Below are positions 26,920-36,372 of a stretch of DNA of 64,000 nt, one piece after another. This DNA comes from CAINVV01 sp037137375 (GTDB lineage Bacteria > Bacteroidota > Bacteroidia > Bacteroidales > Prolixibacteraceae). Each line of letters begins with the position of its first letter. Position 1 is the first letter of the stretch. The stretch spans positions 1-64,000 of the forward strand of contig JBAXKJ010000015.1 in the NCBI GenBank assembly GCA_037137375.1, written 5' to 3'. A program made the position numbers and the translations under genes. The notes under the pieces were generated by a model that saw nothing but the letters and a program-made list of their open reading frames with translations, was not told the origin of the DNA and did not search any database.

Positions 26920-29900
26920 ACGTTCCAGATATAGGATCAGGTGGTCTGTCATGTTGCTGACCGGACTAATTTCGCTGGGATTATCTTTCTGCTGGGGACC
27001 GCTTTTCTTCCCTCGCCCCGATCAGAAATCTGAAGCTGAAAGGATTTTCCGTGTCTTTGAAGAGAAGGAAAAGACACTCAGGGCCGGAATGGCCAATTTT
27101 GCCTCCCAACTTTCTTCTGGAGGTCAGGTGAAAGATCTTTGGTTGAAAACAGACTGGCAGTACCCTGAAAGTTCCGGATTATATTATACCATTTCGGCTC
27201 ATGATTCTTTGATATTCTGGAGTTCTTCTTTGGTGTCTTTCGAAAACAAACCCATGCAGATTAGGGAAGAGGGTGATCTAAAGAAAATGCCTACCGGGTG
27301 GTTTTACATTTTTCAAAGGAAGGCAGGATCCTATACCATAACCGGGTATATGCTGATTAAGAGGAGTTTTCCATATCAGAACAAGTACATCAGTTCTTCC
27401 TTTCAGGAGGATTTCCATCTTTCCAACCAATGCGAGGTGGTAGAGAAGTTGCAGCCAGGAACCATCCAGGTATTCTGTCATGAAGGAAAATTTCATTTTG
27501 GGATACAGTTCAGGGATTCGCAGGACACTCATTCAGGAGAATCGATCCCCTCTTTAATTTTTTTCCTGCTTTTTGTCTTGATGACTGCGGCAAGTTTTAG
27601 TAACTGGCTGATAGGAATGAAGTTGAGGCCATGGATTAAAGCAGGTTGTACATTTGTCTTTTCCATCTCATTCTATCTGCTTCTCAATAATTTTAAGCTT
27701 CCCACAGAAGTCTATGGAGGTATAATGTTTGCCCCCATTCATTTTGCCTGGGGTAGATTCCTTTCATCCTTAGGCGATTACTTTTTGGTATCATTCTTAA
27801 TGTTCTTCATCGCGCAGTCTTTCTTTATTTTCTTTCGAAAAGAGAGAAGTTCACGCCAAAACACTCCTGCAAATATTGGCCTCTATATTTTTGCCACTTT
27901 TTATTTCGGAATGACTTCTGCCTTGTTCTTGATTTTATTTCAGAACTCCGATGTTTCTCTTGAACTTTATAGTAATCTGTCACTTTCATTTCCCAACCTT
28001 CTTGCAGCATTCTGCATAGCTTTGCAGACCATTGGGTTGGGAGTCATTTTGGTTAGGATCCGGTGTATGCAAAAAGGAACGAAGGACGATTATTCCTTCT
28101 TTCTCCGTATCGTATTTTCCACGGTAGTGATGATCCCGGCGCTGATGCTATCCGGTGTGATGATTCCCATTGAAGCGATATTTGTTTGGCTGGTGATTGC
28201 CTTAATCATGGATCGCATTAGCCTGGATCTTATGTCGAGATATAAGCTCACGTCTTTGCTTGTTTTTGGATTGTTGCTCGCCTTTGGAATGAACCGAATG
28301 GCCCAGAAAGAAATGGATAAGCGAAAGGCCAATATTCAACAACTCATGGCGGTTAACCTGGCGACAGAAAGAGACCCTGCAGCCGAAATTTTCTTGTCAG
28401 ATATTGGGAACAAAGTCGCAAATGACACTGCGATACAGGCTTTTCTAAATCCTCCGTACCTGAAGCTCGTCGGTTATCTGAAAGAAAATTACTTCACTGG
28501 ATTCTGGAATAACTATGAAATTCAAGTCACAGTTTGTGCAGCAAAGGACAGCCTTTATCTCACAGAAGAAAGGAAAAAATTTCCTTGTCTCGATTTTTTT
28601 AATCAGCTGAAAATGTCGAAAGGCGTCGTGTTGCCGGGTTCTGATTTTTATTTCATGGACAGGCTCAACGGTCGGATTTCATATTTGGGAGAGTTGCATC
28701 TGTCCAATAAGAGTACAGGCAAACAGTTGATGGCATTCGTTGACCTAAGCTCGAAAATCATTCCTGAAGGCAAAGGCTATCCCCAGTTGCTACTGGATCA
28801 GAATGCGGCGAAAAGGAACAGGAACGAAGGTTACAGTTATGCCAAATACTTCGATCATAAGCTTGTAGACCGTGGCGGTAGTTACTTGTATGATCCAACT
28901 ATTGCTCCAGGAACCATCCTAAAAGGGGAGTTCTTCTTCTATGAAAAGGGAGGATATAACCATTGCGTTTACAGACGAAATGGTGAGAATTTCGTCGTCG
29001 TTAGTTATCCTGTATCTTCTTTAATAGAGAAGGGCAGGGGCTTTCCTCCACTGTTTATTTTTATCTATCTACTTGGATTTCTTTGGATTATATTATGTCA
29101 ATGGCAAGGGCTTATATCAAGAAACAAATTCGAGCTAAGGGGGAAGATTCAGTTTACCTTGGTTTCAACGCTGCTGGTATTGCTCTTCATCATTGGAGCA
29201 GGACTGGTCAGGTACAATTTCCTGGAGTTTCAGCGATCTATCAAGGAGACCCTTGATCAGAAGGTCAGGGCAATATCTTCAGAGCTTGGATTAAGGATCG
29301 GGAATGCCTCAAAACTAGATTCGATCCATGAATATCTGGGAGATCAGTTGTCTGAAATCTCCGATATTACCTGGACGGATATCAACGTTTATGACCTGAA
29401 CGGAAGACTGATAGCCAGTTCCCGCAATGAAATCTTCGAACATGGACTGACTTCCGACAGGATGAATCCTCAGGCTTTTAGGGCTTTGAGTGTTATGGGT
29501 GGTGCTACCTACCTGCACAATGAAAGCCTTGGTAAAATGGAGTTTTTCTCTGTTTACACCCCGCTCTTTAACAAAAGCGATGAACTAGCCGGATATGTCA
29601 ACCTGCCCTATTTTAACCGGCAGGATGAATTCACGAAACAGGTCTCCGGATTCATTGTCGCATTTATCAACCTGTATATTTTACTTTTACTTCTTTCATT
29701 GGTTATCGCGCTGGCTATCAGCACTAGACTGACTGTACCGCTATTACAGATTGAGCAGAAACTGAAAGGCATAGCGCTCGGTAAGCAAAATGCCAGGATT
29801 GAATACCAGGGAGAAGATGAAATCGGTCGACTGGTTGAGGCATATAATCAGAAGGTTGCCGAACTCGCCGATAGTGCAGAGTTGCTGGCAAGGTCCGAGC

Positions 29901-30574
29901 GGGAGTCGGCCTGGAAGGAGATGGCCCGGCAGATCGCGCATGAGATCAACAATCCGCTGACGCCGATGAAGCTGAATATCCAGTACCTGCAAAAGATCAA
30001 GGATCAGGGAGCACCCAATTTTGATGATTATTTTAACCAGGTAACCCGGATGTTGGTGGCGCAGATAGATGCATTATCGGCCATCGCCGCCACATTTTCG
30101 GATTTTGCCCGACTGCCCTCGACCAATATCGAGCCGGTCGAAATGAACGGACTCATTGGAGAAGTGACCACGCTTTTCGATGCTCCGCAGGATTATTTGC
30201 TGGAGGTCCAAGCGCCTGAGGGTAAAATTTTCGTATCGGGCGACCGCGACCAGTTGCGGCGTGCATTGGTGAACATCATCAGGAATGCGACGCAGGCCAT
30301 TCAGAATCAGGAAGACGGGGCCATCCTGGTAAGGGCGGAGGTCAGCGAGCAAACCCTTAGAATTGCTGTATCAGATAATGGCCCGGGAATTTCTGCGACA
30401 GATCGCAGCCGCCTCTTCGAACCTAATTTTACTACGAAGAGTGGTGGCATGGGACTCGGACTGGCAATTACAAAAAGTATCCTTGAAAATTACAAAGGTG
30501 AAATTAGTTTTACAAGTGAGCCGGGCAGTACGATATTTTATATCAGCCTGCCTTTAGTTACCCATCTCGGCTAG
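26912..30574 (+). CDS. Very large multi-pass sensor histidine kinase
   Basis: 1220 residues. A first membrane helix near 12-30 and a periplasmic-type domain are followed by a block of about seven helices (210-470), a long soluble region (480-700), two more helices around 710-770, another sensor region with TDINVYDLNGRLIASS, a helix near 915-940, HAMP, and the kinase core. His1010 in RQIAHEINNPLTPMKLN is the phospho-acceptor; the ATPase domain has NIIRNATQAI, DNGPGIS and GMGLGLAIT. It resembles NtrY-type kinases. No response regulator is next to it. It overlaps rlmH (8 bases) and recQ (21 bases, antisense). Confidence 0.9.
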   Translation: MPERSRYRIRWSVMLLTGLISLGLSFCWGPLFFPRPDQKSEAERIFRVFEEKEKTLRAGMANFASQLSSGGQVKDLWLKTDWQYPESSGLYYTISAHDSLIFWSSSLVSFENKPMQIREEGDLKKMPTGWFYIFQRKAGSYTITGYMLIKRSFPYQNKYISSSFQEDFHLSNQCEVVEKLQPGTIQVFCHEGKFHFGIQFRDSQDTHSGESIPSLIFFLLFVLMTAASFSNWLIGMKLRPWIKAGCTFVFSISFYLLLNNFKLPTEVYGGIMFAPIHFAWGRFLSSLGDYFLVSFLMFFIAQSFFIFFRKERSSRQNTPANIGLYIFATFYFGMTSALFLILFQNSDVSLELYSNLSLSFPNLLAAFCIALQTIGLGVILVRIRCMQKGTKDDYSFFLRIVFSTVVMIPALMLSGVMIPIEAIFVWLVIALIMDRISLDLMSRYKLTSLLVFGLLLAFGMNRMAQKEMDKRKANIQQLMAVNLATERDPAAEIFLSDIGNKVANDTAIQAFLNPPYLKLVGYLKENYFTGFWNNYEIQVTVCAAKDSLYLTEERKKFPCLDFFNQLKMSKGVVLPGSDFYFMDRLNGRISYLGELHLSNKSTGKQLMAFVDLSSKIIPEGKGYPQLLLDQNAAKRNRNEGYSYAKYFDHKLVDRGGSYLYDPTIAPGTILKGEFFFYEKGGYNHCVYRRNGENFVVVSYPVSSLIEKGRGFPPLFIFIYLLGFLWIILCQWQGLISRNKFELRGKIQFTLVSTLLVLLFIIGAGLVRYNFLEFQRSIKETLDQKVRAISSELGLRIGNASKLDSIHEYLGDQLSEISDITWTDINVYDLNGRLIASSRNEIFEHGLTSDRMNPQAFRALSVMGGATYLHNESLGKMEFFSVYTPLFNKSDELAGYVNLPYFNRQDEFTKQVSGFIVAFINLYILLLLLSLVIALAISTRLTVPLLQIEQKLKGIALGKQNARIEYQGEDEIGRLVEAYNQKVAELADSAELLARSERESAWKEMARQIAHEINNPLTPMKLNIQYLQKIKDQGAPNFDDYFNQVTRMLVAQIDALSAIAATFSDFARLPSTNIEPVEMNGLIGEVTTLFDAPQDYLLEVQAPEGKIFVSGDRDQLRRALVNIIRNATQAIQNQEDGAILVRAEVSEQTLRIAVSDNGPGISATDRSRLFEPNFTTKSGGMGLGLAITKSILENYKGEISFTSEPGSTIFYISLPLVTHLG

Positions 30575-32743
30575 GAATTTAATGCGGACAAGCCTGATTT
30601 CCTCAATTTCATAGTCATCACCCAGCTCGGCAATCGCCTCTTCCATAGCGTCGGTCTCGGCATCTTCCTTGAAATAATTGAAGATATCTTCGATCTGATC
30701 TTCATCCATGGTATCGTTGATGTAGTAATCGAGGTTGACTTTTGTGCCTGAATTGACGATGGCTTCGATCTCCGTTAGCAGGGTGTCCATATCCATATCC
30801 TTGGCGGAAGCTAATTCGTCGAGTGGCATTTTGCGGTCGATACTTTGAATGATGAAAACCTTGTTCTTGGATTTATTGGCGACCGTCCGGACGACAAAAT
30901 CCTGCGCCCTCTCGATGCCATTGTCTTCCACATGCTTTTTAATCAGCTCGACGAAAGGCTTGCCATATCTCTGGGCCTTACCCTGTCCAACTCCAATGAT
31001 ATTTTGCAGTTCATCCAGCGAAGTAGGATACTGGATCGACATATCTGCCAGTGAAGGATCCTGGAAGATTACGAAAGGTGGAAGGTTGTTCTTGACCGCC
31101 ACTTTTTTGCGCAAATCCTTTAACATGGAGAAGAGCTCTGGATCCCCGACGGCGGCTCCCACACCCGAAGGAGCCTCTTCTGAATCTTCTTCGGCTTCGT
31201 AATCGTGGTTCTTAACGATGGTAAAGGGCTGCGGATTCTTCAGGTAGGCCCTGCCTTTATCTGCCATTTTCAGCACACCATAGTTTTCAATATCCTTTAT
31301 CAGGAAACCGGCAATGATACACTGACGGTATACGGCATTCCACAATTTGTCTTTATGATCTTCCCCCTCACCAAAAATTTCGAGATCGTTGTGATGGAAA
31401 GACTTCACCTGCGCGGTTTCATTACCTACCAGGATGTTGACGAGATGTTCACTCTTGCATTGTTCTTTCACTTCCAGAACAGCCTGCAAGGCAAGTGTGA
31501 CCATTTCTTTTCCTTCTACCAGTTCTTTGGGATTCAGACAGTTATCGCAATGTTCGCAATTTTCGGTGATGTATCTTTCTCCGAAATAGTGCAATAATAT
31601 CGTTCTGCGGCAGAGGGAGGATTCTGCGAAAGCTACCGTATCGAGTAACAATTGCTTCCCGATCTCTTGTTCAGCAACGGGTTTCCCCTGCATAAATTTC
31701 TCCAGTTTCTGGATGTCTTTGTAGCTGTAGAAGGTGATGCATTTCCCTTCTCCGCCATCGCGGCCTGCTCTTCCGGTTTCCTGGTAGAAACCTTCCAGGG
31801 ATTTAGGAATATCATAATGGACGACGAAGCGGACATCCGGCTTGTCGATGCCCATCCCGAAGGCAATGGTTGCCACGATGACATCGGCCTCTTCCATCAG
31901 GAACTTATCCTGATTTCCCGAGCGGGTCGAAGAATCCATTCCTGCATGGTAGGCAAGGGCCTTGATGCCGTTTACCAGCAACAGTTCCGTGATCTCTTCT
32001 ACTTTTTTACGGCTGAGACAATAGATGATGGCCGACTTGCCCGGGTTGTTTCTGAAGAGGCGGATGATCTGATCCTTGGCTTTCACCTTGGGTCTTACTT
32101 CATAAAAGAGATTGGGCCTGTTGAAAGATGATTTGAAGACATTGGCGTTCAGCATTCCGAGGTTTTTCTGAATATCGCTCTGGACCTTCGGAGTGGCAGT
32201 CGCAGTAAGGGCGATGATCGGAGCCAGTCCTATCTCATTGACGATGGGTCTGATACGACGGTATTCTGGCCTGAAGTCGTGTCCCCATTCGGAGATACAG
32301 TGAGCCTCGTCGATGGCGTAAAAGGAAATTTTTATCGTTTTAAGGAAATCAATGTTCTCCTGCTTGGTCAGGGACTCAGGGGCAACATAGAGAAGTTTAG
32401 TCTGCCCTTTGCCAATGTCCTCCTTGACTTTCTGAATAGCCGACTTCGTCAGACTGGAATTGAGAAAGTGCGCAATCCCGTCGTGGACACTAAAACTGCG
32501 AATGGCATCGACCTGATTTTTCATCAATGCAATAAGCGGGGAGATCACGATGGCTGTACCTTCCTGCAACAGCGCAGGAAGTTGGTAGCAGAGGGACTTG
32601 CCTCCGCCGGTTGGCATGAGGACAAATGTATCCTGACCTGCCAGAACGCTTTTGATCACATCCTCCTGTTGTCCCTTAAATCGGTCGAAACCAAAATATT
32701 TTTGAAGTTCAGCTGTGAGAGTATTCTTTTGCTCAATTATCAT
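30554..32743 (-). CDS. recQ: ATP-dependent DNA helicase RecQ
   Basis: 729 residues, the usual length for Bacteroidota RecQ. Helicase motifs: GGGKSLCYQLPAL (Walker A), DEAHCISEWGHDFRPEY (Walker B plus aromatic loop), ETGRAGRDG (motif VI). A zinc domain with CEHCDNC follows, then an RQC winged helix and an HRDC domain (about 530-610). The C-terminal acidic tail is long. It unwinds recombination intermediates and stalled forks. The 3' end overlaps the sensor kinase gene by 21 bases. Confidence 0.96.
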   Translation of the reverse strand: MIIEQKNTLTAELQKYFGFDRFKGQQEDVIKSVLAGQDTFVLMPTGGGKSLCYQLPALLQEGTAIVISPLIALMKNQVDAIRSFSVHDGIAHFLNSSLTKSAIQKVKEDIGKGQTKLLYVAPESLTKQENIDFLKTIKISFYAIDEAHCISEWGHDFRPEYRRIRPIVNEIGLAPIIALTATATPKVQSDIQKNLGMLNANVFKSSFNRPNLFYEVRPKVKAKDQIIRLFRNNPGKSAIIYCLSRKKVEEITELLLVNGIKALAYHAGMDSSTRSGNQDKFLMEEADVIVATIAFGMGIDKPDVRFVVHYDIPKSLEGFYQETGRAGRDGGEGKCITFYSYKDIQKLEKFMQGKPVAEQEIGKQLLLDTVAFAESSLCRRTILLHYFGERYITENCEHCDNCLNPKELVEGKEMVTLALQAVLEVKEQCKSEHLVNILVGNETAQVKSFHHNDLEIFGEGEDHKDKLWNAVYRQCIIAGFLIKDIENYGVLKMADKGRAYLKNPQPFTIVKNHDYEAEEDSEEAPSGVGAAVGDPELFSMLKDLRKKVAVKNNLPPFVIFQDPSLADMSIQYPTSLDELQNIIGVGQGKAQRYGKPFVELIKKHVEDNGIERAQDFVVRTVANKSKNKVFIIQSIDRKMPLDELASAKDMDMDTLLTEIEAIVNSGTKVNLDYYINDTMDEDQIEDIFNYFKEDAETDAMEEAIAELGDDYEIEEIRLVRIKFLAEMGN

Positions 32744-33047
32744 GTTTAAATTCTATACCAATTTCAATAAGATTACTAAGTTACAAAATATTGTCCTGCA
32801 AACAACCCTATTAATCATTAATAATATTTTTTAACAATAGTTGCAAGGGCTTTTTAATAGACTAAAAACAGGATGGACCGAAGGGAGGATTTCAGGTGAA
32901 AGTTTGGCCATGTGGCGCTGGAGGCATTCCTGGTAAACATAAAAATAGACGCATCAGGTAGCAGATAAAAGAGAAACAGTTTTTAGTCTTATGGGTAAAG
33001 AATTGTATATTTGCGCCAAAATTCAATTATTATCAGTCCGAATTTTC
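32744..33047. other. 304-base intergenic region between recQ and tatC
   Basis: No credible gene. It is AT-rich near recQ, then has a more GC-rich centre (about 32875-32935). An 11-base perfect inverted repeat, AGACTAAAAAC at 32859-32869 and GTTTTTAGTCT at 32979-32989, frames a 131-base segment. The tatC -7 box lies at 33006-33013. Confidence 0.6.
33006..33013 (+). promoter_or_regulatory. -7 promoter box for tatC
   Basis: TATATTTG matches TAnnTTTG, 35 bases before the tatC ATG at 33048. It excludes the earlier in-frame ATG at 32991 from the transcript. Confidence 0.5.
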
Positions 33048-33893
33048 ATGGCAGAAAAGAAAAAGATAGGCGGAAGTTCTACAAAAGGCGTTGAGATGTC
33101 TTTTCTTCAGCATCTCGAAGAGCTCAGGTGGCATCTGGTACGCGCCTCAGCTGCGGTAATTGTCTGCGGGGTGGTTATTTTCTTAAACAAGCAATTTATT
33201 TTTGATCATGTCATTCTTGCCCCAAAGAGTTCGGATTTTGTCACCAACCGTTTTTTTGGCTGGTTGGCCGTCCAACTTAACTCACCGGATCTGGCTATAA
33301 ACACCAAGCCCTTTCAGCTGATTAACATCGATCTTGCCGGTCAGTTCACCATGCACCTTAACCTGGCTATCATCGGTGGGATCATCGTCTCTATACCATA
33401 TATATTATGGGAATTCTGGCGTTTTGTACGCCCGGCCCTTTACGAGAACGAACGGAAACATGTTACCTCTGCAGTTATTTACAGCTCCGCGCTCTTTATT
33501 TTGGGCATCAGTTTCGGCTATTACCTGATCGTTCCGTTGACAACCCATTTCTTCGGAAGCTATCAGGTGAGTGAAACCGTGCTTAACCAGATCAACCTTA
33601 CCTCCTATATCAGCTCCGTCACTACTATCGTTTTAGGCAGCGGCATCGTGTTTGAGCTTCCCATTGTGATGTTTTTTCTGGCTAAGGTGGGTCTGGTCGG
33701 AACCTCCTTTTACAAGAAATATCGCAAGCATGCATTCATCGCGCTACTCTGCCTTGCAGCTATTATTACTCCTCCGGATGCCTTCAGTATGCTGCTGGTA
33801 ACCGGACCGCTGGCCCTACTTTATGAGCTTGGAATCCTGATGGCGAAGCTGGTCGAGAAGAGGAGGGGAAACGTCGATTTGTTGGAAGCATAA
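33048..33893 (+). CDS. tatC: Sec-independent protein translocase subunit TatC
   Basis: 281 residues from the ATG at 33048. Hallmarks are the N-terminal MSFLQHLEELRWHLVRA cap and six membrane helices, with RPALYENERKH after the second helix. TatC is the receptor for twin-arginine signal peptides, such as that of the DUF362 protein in this window. tatA/B are not here. lptB follows after 28 bases, a gene order common in Bacteroidota. Confidence 0.96.
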   Translation: MAEKKKIGGSSTKGVEMSFLQHLEELRWHLVRASAAVIVCGVVIFLNKQFIFDHVILAPKSSDFVTNRFFGWLAVQLNSPDLAINTKPFQLINIDLAGQFTMHLNLAIIGGIIVSIPYILWEFWRFVRPALYENERKHVTSAVIYSSALFILGISFGYYLIVPLTTHFFGSYQVSETVLNQINLTSYISSVTTIVLGSGIVFELPIVMFFLAKVGLVGTSFYKKYRKHAFIALLCLAAIITPPDAFSMLLVTGPLALLYELGILMAKLVEKRRGNVDLLEA

Positions 33894-33921
33894 GAGTGAA
33901 AAACTTATTTATTGATCTGGC

Positions 33922-34698
33922 ATGAAGTTAAGAGCTGAAAATATCGTCAAAAAATACCGTAGCCGGACTGTCGTAAAGTCAGTATCCATCGAACTGGAAC
34001 AAGGTGAAATCGTCGGATTGCTCGGGCCGAACGGAGCAGGAAAAACAACTTCTTTTTATATGATCGTTGGTCTGATTAAGGCCGATGGAGGTAAGATTTT
34101 CCTCGATGATACCGATATAACTACCTTTCCTGTTTACAAGAGGGCGAAGCTGGGTATTGGATACCTTGCCCAGGAAGCCTCGGTTTTCAGGCAGATGAGC
34201 GTGGAGGATAATATCCGATCCATCCTGGAGATGACCGAATTTTCCAAAGAATACCAACATGAAAAGCTAGAGTCATTGCTAACGGAATTTGGCTTGCAGC
34301 TCATCAGGAAGAGCCTCGGGATCCAACTTTCCGGCGGAGAGAGAAGACGGACCGAAATTGCCCGTTGTCTTGCAATCAATCCGGCGTTTATTCTACTCGA
34401 TGAACCGTTTGCCGGCGTTGACCCGATCGCTGTGGAGGATATCCAGCAAATTGTTTTCAAGCTAAAGGATAAAAATATAGGCATTCTTATTACCGACCAT
34501 AATGTCCACGAAACGCTCTCTATCACAGACAGATCTTATCTTCTGTATGACGGAAGGATCCTGAACAGCGGGACTGCGGAAGATCTGGCTGCCGATGATG
34601 AAGTGCGCCGGCTCTACCTCGGACAGAATTTTGAGCTCAGAAGACCGGTGCGGAAAGAGATCACCGAGGATGAAGCTGAGGTCAGTGGTGACGCATAA
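33922..34698 (+). CDS. lptB: LPS export ABC transporter ATP-binding protein LptB
   Basis: 258 residues. Walker A GPNGAGKTT, signature LSGGERRR, Walker B FILLDEPFAGVDP and H-loop TDHNVHE are all intact. The IGYLAQEASVFRQMSVEDNI stretch is the LptB fingerprint. It powers extraction of lipopolysaccharide by LptFG. Likely transcribed from the tatC promoter. Confidence 0.95.
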   Translation: MKLRAENIVKKYRSRTVVKSVSIELEQGEIVGLLGPNGAGKTTSFYMIVGLIKADGGKIFLDDTDITTFPVYKRAKLGIGYLAQEASVFRQMSVEDNIRSILEMTEFSKEYQHEKLESLLTEFGLQLIRKSLGIQLSGGERRRTEIARCLAINPAFILLDEPFAGVDPIAVEDIQQIVFKLKDKNIGILITDHNVHETLSITDRSYLLYDGRILNSGTAEDLAADDEVRRLYLGQNFELRRPVRKEITEDEAEVSGDA

Positions 34699-34729
34699 TT
34701 TTTTTAATTAGCAGATTAAAAAAAAGGTG

Positions 34730-34737
34730 TATATTTG
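34730..34737 (+). promoter_or_regulatory. -7 promoter box for tRNA-Leu
   Basis: TATATTTG matches TAnnTTTG, 13 bases before the mature tRNA 5' end. Confidence 0.55.
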
Positions 34738-34750
34738 CAGCTCGAAAAAT

Positions 34751-34832
34751 GCGGACGTGGCGTAATTGGTAGCCGTGCCAGACTTAGGATCTGGTGCCGA
34801 GAGGCGTGGGGGTTCGAGTCCCTTCGTCCGCA
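34751..34832 (+). tRNA. tRNA-Leu(UAG)
   Basis: 82 bases. The acceptor stem GCGGACG (34751-34757) pairs with CGTCCGC (34825-34831), with discriminator A at 34832. The anticodon stem CCAGA/TCTGG encloses loop CTTAGGA, giving anticodon TAG. A long variable arm (TGCCGAGAGGCGTG) confirms a class II tRNA, and the T loop reads GGTTCGAGTCC. CCA is not encoded. Confidence 0.97.
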
Positions 34833-34841
34833 CTGAAGAAG

Positions 34842-34876
34842 AACCGCCTCCCTACCGGAAACAGAGGCGGTTTTTA
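34842..34876 (+). terminator. Intrinsic terminator after tRNA-Leu
   Basis: AACCGCCTC at 34842-34850 pairs with GAGGCGGTT at 34864-34872 around a 13-base loop, followed by a T run. Confidence 0.85.
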
Positions 34877-34899
34877 AATATAATTTCAATCATAATGTA

Positions 34900-36255
34900 A
34901 TGAACATTACCAGGACAAACATCGACGATCTGAATGCCGTGATCAAGCTTTCTATTGAAAAGAGTGATTACGAAAATACTGTCAACGAGACGCTGAAAGA
35001 TTATAGAAAAAAGGCAAATATGCCGGGGTTCCGCAAAGGAATGGTGCCTTCCGGCCTGATCAAAAAAATGTATGGCAAGGCTGTGCTTGCCGAAGAGATC
35101 AACAAGATACTCAGTAACGAATTAAACAGATACATAAGCGACGAGAACCTTCAGATTCTCGGTGAGCCGCTTCCGAATGAGACGGAGCAAAAGCAGATTG
35201 ATTTTGAGCACGATGAGAATTTTGAATTCGTATTCGATCTCGGTCTTTCTCCTGTCATCGATATCGACTTCCAAAAAACCGGAAAATTACCTGTCTATGA
35301 AATCGAAATCGACGATGAGATGGTCAACAATCAGGTGGAGGCTTTCCAGAACCGCTTCGGCACCAATGTCGATGCCGAACAAGCCGGAGAAAAGGATAAC
35401 CTGATCGGTAGTCTGAAACAATTGGACGAAAATGGGTTTGTGCTGGAAGGCGGAATCCACGTAGAAGAGGCTCAGGTCTCCATTTCCATGGTCAAAGCCA
35501 AGAAAGCAAAAAGTGCCCTGCTCGACAAAAAAGCCGGCGATGTGATTAAAATCAATCCTAAGACAGCCTTTGAAGATAATATCTATATCAAGCAACTGCT
35601 CAAAATTGATGACGTTCAAGCTGAGGAATTAACTTCAGATTTCGAGCTGGCAGTCTCAAAAGTAAGCACTTTTGTCCCTGCTGAACTAAACGGGGAGTTG
35701 TTCAAAAAAGCATTAGGTCCTGATTCTGACGTCACAACCATCGAAGAGTTTAAAGAAAAAATAGAAGAAGACCTGAAAGCGAACCTGGGCTACTCTTCAG
35801 AATACCGCTTTCTAGTCGATACCAAAGAGATTCTGACCAAATATGTTTCCATGAAACTTCCGGTAGAATTTCTGAAGCGCTGGCTGGTCTATTCCAATGA
35901 GAAAATCACAAGGGAACAGGTCGACGAAGAATTCGGTCAATTTGTGGGAGATCTTGAATGGACGCTGATCAGGAGTAAACTGGCTAAAGAAAATAATATC
36001 AGGGTAAGTGAGGCAGACGTTGCATCGCTGGCAAGGGAAACAGCCATGATGCAGTTCCGCCAATATGGGATGTTCAATGTTCCTGAGGAATATCTGGATA
36101 ACTATGCCAAATCTATCCTGAAGAACGAAGAGGAACGTCGCCGGCTGATTGAGAAGAAATCGGAAATGATGGTGCTGGATTTTATTAAGGAAAATGCTGA
36201 ACTGGAAGTCAAGAAAGTATCCCAGAAGGCTTTCGACGATCTTTTTGAAAAATAG
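34900..36255 (+). CDS. tig: Trigger factor
   Basis: 451 residues. N-terminal ribosome-binding domain with the GFRKGMVP loop that docks near the tunnel exit, a central FKBP-like domain (about 150-245, poorly conserved as usual in Bacteroidota) and a helical C-terminal chaperone arm. It is followed by clpP and clpX, the conserved tig-clpP-clpX order. The clpP region has its own promoter box. Confidence 0.93.
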   Translation: MNITRTNIDDLNAVIKLSIEKSDYENTVNETLKDYRKKANMPGFRKGMVPSGLIKKMYGKAVLAEEINKILSNELNRYISDENLQILGEPLPNETEQKQIDFEHDENFEFVFDLGLSPVIDIDFQKTGKLPVYEIEIDDEMVNNQVEAFQNRFGTNVDAEQAGEKDNLIGSLKQLDENGFVLEGGIHVEEAQVSISMVKAKKAKSALLDKKAGDVIKINPKTAFEDNIYIKQLLKIDDVQAEELTSDFELAVSKVSTFVPAELNGELFKKALGPDSDVTTIEEFKEKIEEDLKANLGYSSEYRFLVDTKEILTKYVSMKLPVEFLKRWLVYSNEKITREQVDEEFGQFVGDLEWTLIRSKLAKENNIRVSEADVASLARETAMMQFRQYGMFNVPEEYLDNYAKSILKNEEERRRLIEKKSEMMVLDFIKENAELEVKKVSQKAFDDLFEK

Positions 36256-36286
36256 AGGTCCACAATCACCGGACTGTGTATTTTAG

Positions 36287-36294
36287 TAACTTTG
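36287..36294 (+). promoter_or_regulatory. -7 promoter box for clpPX
   Basis: TAACTTTG matches TAnnTTTG, 79 bases before the clpP ATG, so the transcript would begin near 36300 with a leader of about 70 bases. Confidence 0.5.
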
Positions 36295-36300
36295 TGGATC

Positions 36301-36358
36301 GAACTTTTTGTTTATTCGTATAAAATGAAAAGTTCGGTTTTACAAAGTTTTTCATTTT
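36301..36358 (+). promoter_or_regulatory. clpP leader with two mutually exclusive hairpins
   Basis: GAACTTTT (36301-36308) can pair with AAAAGTTC (36328-36335). AAAATGAAAA (36322-36331) can pair with TTTTCATTTT (36349-36358). The two stems share 36328-36331, so only one can form. Neither is followed by a strong T tract, so this would be a translational or stability switch rather than a terminator. Function is inferred only. Confidence 0.35.
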
Positions 36359-36372
36359 AATAGATATTTATT

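Noticed and set aside
32991..33047. Upstream in-frame ATG for tatC
   Set aside because: It lies before the predicted transcript start, and the 19 extra residues do not resemble TatC.
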